A DNA stretch of 11,297 bases from Desulfobacterales bacterium (GTDB taxonomy: Bacteria > Desulfobacterota > Desulfobacteria > Desulfobacterales > JAHIVH01). Both the position numbers and the translations under genes were made by a program. Shown one piece after another: positions 7,901 through 11,297 of this stretch. Every line of letters begins with the position of its first letter. Within the stretch, counting starts at the first letter, position 1. Location of the stretch: the NCBI GenBank assembly GCA_020056645.1, contig JAGVHJ010000365.1, positions 1 through 11,297 on the forward strand, given 5' to 3'. Below the pieces are notes generated by a model. That model worked only from the letters and a program-made list of their open reading frames with translations, made no database searches and was not told the DNA's origin.

Positions 7901-8000
7901 AGTAGACATAGTATCCTGAATCGGCCAGATCCAGAGCGGACTGCATACCGGCGATTCCGCCGCCTAGTACCATAACGGATCCAATTACATTCTTTGGCAT
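4959..8000 (-). CDS. hdrA: Tandem-duplicated heterodisulfide reductase subunit A selenoprotein (Sec60 by UGA recoding)
   Basis: Reading through TGA 7821-7823 gives a 1013-residue flavo-iron-sulfur protein; methanogen HdrA is about 650. The first module (about 1-445) has a FAD motif GGGIAG at 13-18, then KTFPTNDCAM-Sec60-IISPKLVEVGRH, where HdrA normally has NDCxxC. An inserted ferredoxin domain follows (Cys109-112-115-119; Cys156-164-167-171) and an LQCIGSRD site with Cys254, 268, 272 and 273. The second module starts with the HdrA N-terminal domain (RIGVFVCSCGTNIAGVVDV, 457-475). It has a second FAD motif GGGISG at 602-607, a second QCVGSRE...CSRVCC site (Cys749, 760, 764, 765) and two C-terminal ferredoxins (Cys943-946-949-953; Cys977-980-983-987). 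It lacks the inserted ferredoxin. HdrA is the flavin-based bifurcating core. The duplicated plan resembles BamE of class II benzoyl-CoA reductase. ATG 8000 is chosen for AGGAGA 8 bases upstream. First operon gene. Confidence 0.92.
7792..7823 (-). promoter_or_regulatory. Sec UGA codon and candidate SECIS hairpin in hdrA
   Basis: After the UGA (7821-7823, minus strand) the message can fold at 7792-7811. An outer stem CCGA/TCGG and a small internal bulge lead to an inner CT/AG pair and an apical loop GGTCG. The loop starts 18 bases after the UGA, close to the spacing of the E. coli fdhF SECIS, whose apical loop also begins GGU. The stem is short, so folding should be tested, but placement and loop are what a SelB-binding element needs. 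Confidence 0.62.
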
Positions 8001-8075
8001 CACTTCATTCTCCTGATTATTCTTTGATACAATCGTTAGCCGATCGATCGCCATCGACCATACCACCCAAAAAAA

Positions 8076-8094
8076 TTATTGATATTTTTCACAA
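8076..8094 (-). promoter_or_regulatory. Possible Rex or CRP/FNR-type operator in the hdrA leader
   Basis: On the minus strand TTGTGAAAAATATCAATAA lies between the hdrA promoter and its start codon. An 18-bp alignment agrees at 14 positions with the Rex-type palindrome TTGTGAAATATTTCACAA. One half-site is perfect and the other degenerate. The same bases also look like a CRP/FNR-type half-site, TTGTGA-N6-TCA. An NADH/NAD-sensing Rex site would suit an NADH-oxidising complex, but this is a single weak match in an AT-rich leader. Confidence 0.3.
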
Positions 8095-8151
8095 TACATT
8101 TATGGAGTACGGAACATAGATCCCTCTCCAAAATTTAACACAAATTATCTA

Positions 8152-8178
8152 AATATATACCGGGCAAGGTCTTGTCAA
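8152..8178 (-). promoter_or_regulatory. Likely sigma-70 promoter of the hdrA-mvhD-flx operon
   Basis: On the minus strand a perfect TTGACA (8173-8178) is followed by an AT-rich -10 region. TATATT lies at 15 bases' spacing (8152-8157), or TATTTA at 17 (8150-8155). Transcription would start near 8145, leaving a leader of about 145 bases before ATG 8000. The promoter sits just after the stop of the radical SAM gene at 8216. No T-run terminator separates them, so some read-through from upstream is possible. Confidence 0.6.
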
Positions 8179-8215
8179 TATTTTTTATTCCATTCAATCC
8201 CGCTGGATCAAGAGG

Positions 8216-9628
8216 TCAGAAGTAGGTCTGAAGCCCCGCCTCGATCCATTCGAAAGGAGCGATGGCGCTCTCGAGGCTCGGGGGCGAGGCTTCTATTCGC
8301 TGAAGAACGCGCTTCTCAAACAACGCCTGATCCTCCTGGGTCATGGGCTGCTCCGGCAGCACAATGCGTCTTTCCACGATGATTTTCTTTCCGGCGTTGA
8401 CCGGAACCTCCTTGAACAGATGGCGGTAAGAGACGGAGGGAGTTAAGAATGCTTCCCCATAGCTCACCGAAAGCGATAACCTTTCAACATTCATCTCTGG
8501 CCAGAGGGATTCATGGAAAAAGAGCTGGTCTTTTTTGCCGGTCAGGGAAAAGAGTTTGGGATCGTTCCCCCGGTTGGTCAACGCCTCAGCGTTTGAAATG
8601 ATTTTTTCCGGAGGTCCGGAAAGGGAGAGGGTTCGGATATAGCCGTTTTCCGTAATCGACTCGTGGTCTTTCACGATGAACCGGGCGTTTCTCGCCCGGG
8701 TTCCCGCCCCCTGGAACCGGTTTTTATAAACAAAGGAGCAGTAGTTGATGGAGAGCGGCCATTTTTTCAAGGAGGCCTCCTGAAGAAGAGAGAGCGCCAT
8801 CAGTTCCGATTCGAGCACCGTCACCTTGGGGCCATGGAGGAAGGTGTAAGGCCGCTTTTTCAGGTTGTTGCAGTTGAACGGGGTGAGCCGGAGCTGGTGG
8901 AGGTTCAGATAGCCCACCCCGGTCTCGGCCATTTTCGGGATCAGATCGGAAAGAAGCTTCCTATCTTCTGGAATGGCGGGAATTTCTACGGTAATGACCG
9001 GAATCACGCCTTTCGCCATGCTGATTTTCGAGAGATCGTATCGGGCCGCGCTGATGTCGAAACGGATCTCGTTCAAACCCGCCTCCCGGAGCTTCAGGGC
9101 ATGGTCATGGGTGAGGAGGGTGCCATTGGTATAGAGCCAGATGTGGTAACGCTCTCCCATTTTTTTTCTGACAGCCTGAATATAGTCGAGTGCCCGATCA
9201 AGGGTCAAAAGGGGCTCTCCGCCGCTGATGCTGGCTCCTTTGAAGCCGAAATGGCCGGCATAATCGGCGTAATCGATGGAGCGGTTGAAAGAGATCCGGT
9301 TGGTGGTGGGAATGCTGATGTCATCCTGGACCGTTGGGCAGTAGAAACAGCGGCAGTTGCACTTTCCGTTGATAAAAAGGCACGACCAGGCCCCCTCGCC
9401 GCAGATCCGGCACCCTGGCGATAGTTGGCCGTAGACTGGTTTGGTATCCTTGGATAGAAAGGAGATGGTCTCTTTCAGGTCTCTGAGGGCCTTTTCGCGA
9501 AACTGCTCCGCGTCAAAGGCCCCGCTCTCCGATATAAAAGAAAGATCGTGCGCCTCTTGGCCATACTCGGCCAGATTGGCGTCGATATACCGTTTGCGTC
9601 CGTCACTCTTTAAGGTCTCCCCCCCCAT
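8216..9628 (-). CDS. Radical SAM protein of unknown substrate
   Basis: This is a 470-residue protein with the radical SAM cluster motif C-x3-C-x2-C at Cys90, Cys94 and Cys97 (GKCNCRCFYCPT) and the SAM-binding GGEPLL motif at 136-141. WLYTNGTLL and EIRFDISAARYDLS follow as later barrel strands. Before the cluster is a cysteine-rich lead-in, CRICGEGAWSC (Cys73, Cys76, Cys83), with an extra Cys92 inside the main motif, so a second metal site is possible. The C-terminal about 150 residues have no motif I recognise. It lies upstream of the selenoprotein operon on the same strand but has its own promoter, and its substrate cannot be deduced. It does not look like AhbC, AhbD, HemN or a selenocysteine enzyme. 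The ribosome site GGAGGGGGG lies about 5 bases before ATG 9628. Superfamily very secure; function unknown. Confidence 0.88.
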   Translation of the reverse strand: MGGETLKSDGRKRYIDANLAEYGQEAHDLSFISESGAFDAEQFREKALRDLKETISFLSKDTKPVYGQLSPGCRICGEGAWSCLFINGKCNCRCFYCPTVQDDISIPTTNRISFNRSIDYADYAGHFGFKGASISGGEPLLTLDRALDYIQAVRKKMGERYHIWLYTNGTLLTHDHALKLREAGLNEIRFDISAARYDLSKISMAKGVIPVITVEIPAIPEDRKLLSDLIPKMAETGVGYLNLHQLRLTPFNCNNLKKRPYTFLHGPKVTVLESELMALSLLQEASLKKWPLSINYCSFVYKNRFQGAGTRARNARFIVKDHESITENGYIRTLSLSGPPEKIISNAEALTNRGNDPKLFSLTGKKDQLFFHESLWPEMNVERLSLSVSYGEAFLTPSVSYRHLFKEVPVNAGKKIIVERRIVLPEQPMTQEDQALFEKRVLQRIEASPPSLESAIAPFEWIEAGLQTYF

Positions 9629-9663
9629 AGCGCCCCCCCTCCATTATTATTTCCCTATGGGGC

Positions 9664-9691
9664 GTTATAAAGGAGATCCTTGGAGAGTCAA
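9664..9691 (-). promoter_or_regulatory. Sigma-70 promoter of the radical SAM gene
   Basis: On the minus strand TTGACT (9686-9691) and TATAAC (9664-9669), each five of six consensus bases, are 16 bases apart in the 83-bp gap between the exported-protein gene and the radical SAM gene. The start would fall about 30 bases before ATG 9628, giving a short leader that contains the ribosome site. Confidence 0.65.
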
Positions 9692-9711
9692 GGGGGATTT
9701 CAGGAGCGGGT

Positions 9712-10857
9712 CTATCGTTGCTTTCCGCCGCTGATGTCAAAATCCATGCGTTGGTCGGTTTTGGATGTGAGAAGAAAATGGGGAAAACGGCCGCTAATCC
9801 GCTCTTCCATGGTTGGGAGGGCGGTTGCGTCGATGGTGGCGGCCAGTTCAAGGGTCTCGTTGGCATAGGATTTTTCGGAGAGCGAGAGAATGCCGGGAAC
9901 GCTTTTCAAACCAGCCTTGACCGATTTTCGGTCTTTGGGGGCGCAGTTTGAAATCATGAGGGTGACCGATAGGGTGTTGAAGACCTCCTCTCGGAACGAT
10001 TCCATGAGCGCCCTGAAGAAGGCCTCTTTTTTTTCATCAAATAGAGTTTTGAGGGCTTCCTGACTGGCTTGCTCAGGGGTTCCGCCCCATCCATTTCCAG
10101 TTCCGTTCAGAATCGCGAGGATCCTCCCCGTATCCGCGTCAACCGCTTTCAGGGAGAGGGTGGCGGAACTGGCGTAAACCGGAATTCCATAGGAGACGGA
10201 CATACTCCCTTCCGAGAGTTTGGCGGAGCCGGTGATGATAAATTCAGCACCATACCGGGCGGCCAGGGCCCGCGATTTTCCGGGATTATCGGCATAAAGG
10301 ATGGTGTCTCTTTCCCGGATGGCTCGCAGCTGGTTTGAGTCCACCAGGTCAAGGGTTTTTGATCGTAGAAACTCTTCGACCATGAGCGTGGCGGCATTCA
10401 GGTCGCTTTCTTCCCCATAGCTCCGTTCCATGATCAAGACCATGCCCCGGGGATTCGATTTGGCCGAGAGGATCAGCTTTACCGCCTTGAGATCCGATTC
10501 CAGGCGGCCCTTTTCGATTTCGGCCCTGACGGTGATTTCTGTCACCCCATTCGCCCCCTTGTTATCCCGGAGGATCTGGTAGGTTTTCACATATCCGTCC
10601 ACATGGGTATAGACGCTCTCTTCCAGAAGCGTTTGATTGTTAACCAGGGTGATCGAATCGACCATGACTCCCAGGGCGTTTTCAATGGCGTTTTTAAGGG
10701 CTTTCCGAACCGCCTCCTCCCGGGCCGCAGGCCCTTGACCGTCCGCCATGCCGGTTCCTTCCGTGATAAAGGGCGGAGCTGGTTGATCGGCAAATGAGCG
10801 TGAAAAACCAATCAGGAGTATGAGACTTATCATCAGGAAAAGGTGTTTTTGAATCAT
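9712..10857 (-). CDS. Exported FlgT/LpoB/CsgG-like protein
   Basis: This 381-residue protein opens with a signal peptide (MIQKHLFLMISLILLIGFSRSFA, likely cut after Ala23; there is no lipobox Cys). Residues about 30-120 match a FlgT-N-type domain: GQGPAAREEAVRKALKNAIE, NALGVMVDS, and GYVKTYQILRDN followed by a short beta region ITVRAEI. Residues about 130-290 look like the LpoB/CsgG/FlgT middle domain: FLRSKTLDLVDSNQLRAI, ALAARYGAEFIITGSAKL and SLKAVDADTGRILAILNGTG. A last about 80-residue alpha-beta region ends the protein. Relatives work in the periplasm or at the outer membrane, in flagellar assembly or envelope biogenesis. No flagellar or curli genes are visible, so the role is open. The ribosome site before ATG 10857 is poor, but the signal peptide supports this start. 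Confidence 0.75.
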   Translation of the reverse strand: MIQKHLFLMISLILLIGFSRSFADQPAPPFITEGTGMADGQGPAAREEAVRKALKNAIENALGVMVDSITLVNNQTLLEESVYTHVDGYVKTYQILRDNKGANGVTEITVRAEIEKGRLESDLKAVKLILSAKSNPRGMVLIMERSYGEESDLNAATLMVEEFLRSKTLDLVDSNQLRAIRERDTILYADNPGKSRALAARYGAEFIITGSAKLSEGSMSVSYGIPVYASSATLSLKAVDADTGRILAILNGTGNGWGGTPEQASQEALKTLFDEKKEAFFRALMESFREEVFNTLSVTLMISNCAPKDRKSVKAGLKSVPGILSLSEKSYANETLELAATIDATALPTMEERISGRFPHFLLTSKTDQRMDFDISGGKQR

Positions 10858-10914
10858 GGGGTATATTCCAAAAAAGAATCATGGGAGAGCGGAATTTCAC
10901 AGGATGCTGGTCTA

Positions 10915-10943
10915 TTTATAAATCATTCCCATGGCATATGCAA
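10915..10943 (-). promoter_or_regulatory. Likely promoter of the exported FlgT/LpoB-like gene
   Basis: On the minus strand TATAAA (10915-10920) lies 17 bases after TTGCAT (10938-10943). The -10 box is good and the -35 is weak (three of six). A start near 10908 would leave a leader of about 50 bases before ATG 10857. It faces away from the plus-strand promoter at 10961. Confidence 0.5.
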
Positions 10944-10960
10944 CCGGATCGTGCATCTGT

Positions 10961-10989
10961 TTGACACTTTTTTATCAAACTGCTAAGAA
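10961..10989 (+). promoter_or_regulatory. Possible promoter for the plus-strand gene at 11245
   Basis: A perfect TTGACA (10961-10966) is followed after 17 bases by TAAGAA (10984-10989), a poor -10 with three of six bases. If used, it would give a leader of about 250 bases containing the whole 11052-11199 palindrome. No better promoter was found closer to the gene; a TTGAAC at 11186 has no convincing -10. Confidence 0.4.
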
Positions 10990-11051
10990 AGAGCGTCGTC
11001 TGATGGACGCCGTCACGCGGTTTTCATTTCAGGCGTCCGTGGTATCGGTAA

Positions 11052-11199
11052 TACTCGATCTTCAAGTTTTTAGGAAATTTGTTTAAATCCAAGGCGGAAA
11101 AAAAATTTGACCGCAGGAATAGATGGCCTATTTCGAGGATCAAAATTTTTTTCCCAACGCCGGAGTTGGGAAAATTAACAAAAACTTGAACATCGAGTA
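11052..11199. repeat. 148-nt concentric imperfect palindrome (MITE-like or structured leader)
   Basis: Three nested inverted repeats share one centre near 11125. The outer arms, 11052-11071 and 11180-11199, pair at 19 of 20 positions. The middle arms, 11096-11110 and 11140-11154, pair at 14 of 15. The inner arms, 11116-11122 and 11128-11134, pair at 7 of 7 with one G-U. The spacers between tiers are almost equal (24 and 25 nt; 5 and 5 nt). A side hairpin with a 10-bp stem (TTTTCCCAAC/GTTGGGAAAA, 11149-11158/11165-11174) overlaps the right middle arm and could compete with it. The outer ends read TA-CTCGAT and ATCGAG-TA; flanking TA pairs are what IS630/mariner-type MITEs leave. There is no transposase and no T-run, so it is not a terminator. 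Confidence 0.7.
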
Positions 11200-11244
11200 A
11201 TAGTAATAGTGAATTCCCAAACATAAACAAAGGAGGTCCGTCCA

Positions 11245-11297
11245 ATGAAAAAATGGTTTCCCGTACTCTTGATTGCTCTCTTGTTCGCATCTGTTTC
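11245..11297 (+). CDS. N-terminus of a secreted or membrane protein (3' truncated)
   Basis: ATG 11245 is preceded by a perfect ribosome site AGGAGG (11231-11236) with 8 bases' spacing. It opens a frame MKKWFPVLLIALLFASV that runs off the window. The charged start and hydrophobic stretch are a typical signal peptide. Only 17 complete codons are visible, so nothing can be said about function. Its message would begin downstream of, or carry, the large palindrome at 11052-11199. Confidence 0.75.
   Translation, partial: MKKWFPVLLIALLFASV

Noticed and set aside
7773..8066. Reading hdrA as two genes or a pseudogene, with a stop at 7821-7823 and a restart at TTG 7772
   Set aside because: The frame is the same on both sides, family motifs continue without loss across the TGA, the TGA replaces a conserved Cys, and a SECIS-like hairpin follows. 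No ribosome site lies before the TTG.
8001..8066. Extending hdrA upstream to the start at 8066 (22 more residues)
   Set aside because: The added residues are unlike HdrA N-termini, whereas ATG 8000 has an AGGAGA ribosome site at the right distance and begins directly before the FAD motif.
8663..9424. Plus-strand open frame of 253 codons opposite the radical SAM gene
   Set aside because: It is antisense to the radical SAM motifs and has no ribosome site or domain.
11149..11174. The 10-bp hairpin TTTTCCCAAC/GTTGGGAAAA as an intrinsic terminator
   Set aside because: Neither strand has a U-run after the stem (AAAATTAAC-type on one, A-run on the other).
11024..11290. Minus-strand open frame of 88 codons covering the palindrome region
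   Set aside because: It overlaps the start and ribosome site of the gene at 11245 and follows the inverted repeats, and its translation has no known domain. It is more likely a by-product of the repeat.

Overview
The window reads as chromosomal DNA of an anaerobic, sulfate- or sulfite-reducing bacterium, most likely Desulfobacterota. Three things point there: a canonical DsrC with both C-terminal redox cysteines, a siroheme decarboxylase-type protein of the alternative heme pathway, and an NADH-linked heterodisulfide reductase (Flx/Hdr) operon. Two genes of that operon carry in-frame UGA codons at conserved cysteine positions, so the host must make selenocysteine. No sel genes are in the window. 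No species is assigned.

Layout. Nearly everything is on the minus strand. At the left edge is the 3' end of a plus-strand CsgG/FlgO-like gene (1-314). It converges on a siroheme decarboxylase-like gene (433-891), with several hairpins between them. Next come a strong terminator (961-995), dsrC (1034-1351) and a dsrC promoter (1430-1458). The main operon runs from 8000 down to 1539: hdrA (selenoprotein, tandem-duplicated, 1013 aa), mvhD/flxD (selenoprotein, 143 aa), a FlxC-like and a FlxB-like Fe-S protein, and the FAD/NAD(P)-binding FlxA-like subunit. A promoter with a TTGACA -35 and a possible Rex- or CRP/FNR-type site lie upstream of hdrA. Further right are a radical SAM enzyme of unknown substrate (8216-9628) and an exported protein of FlgT/LpoB/CsgG type (9712-10857), each with its own promoter. 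The 387-base stretch 10858-11244 has no convincing gene. It holds divergent promoters and a striking 148-nt concentric imperfect palindrome. A new plus-strand secreted protein starts at 11245 and runs off the window.

How it works together (partly inference). FlxA should take electrons from NAD(P)H. The two 4Fe-4S proteins and the [2Fe-2S] selenoprotein MvhD should pass them to HdrA, whose flavin is the expected site of electron bifurcation. No HdrB or HdrC is encoded, but dsrC, the proposed disulfide/trisulfide electron acceptor of Flx-Hdr systems in sulfate reducers, follows the operon directly. The most notable signal is the pair of consecutive selenoprotein genes, each with a plausible SECIS hairpin just after the UGA. 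A standard gene caller would break both of them.
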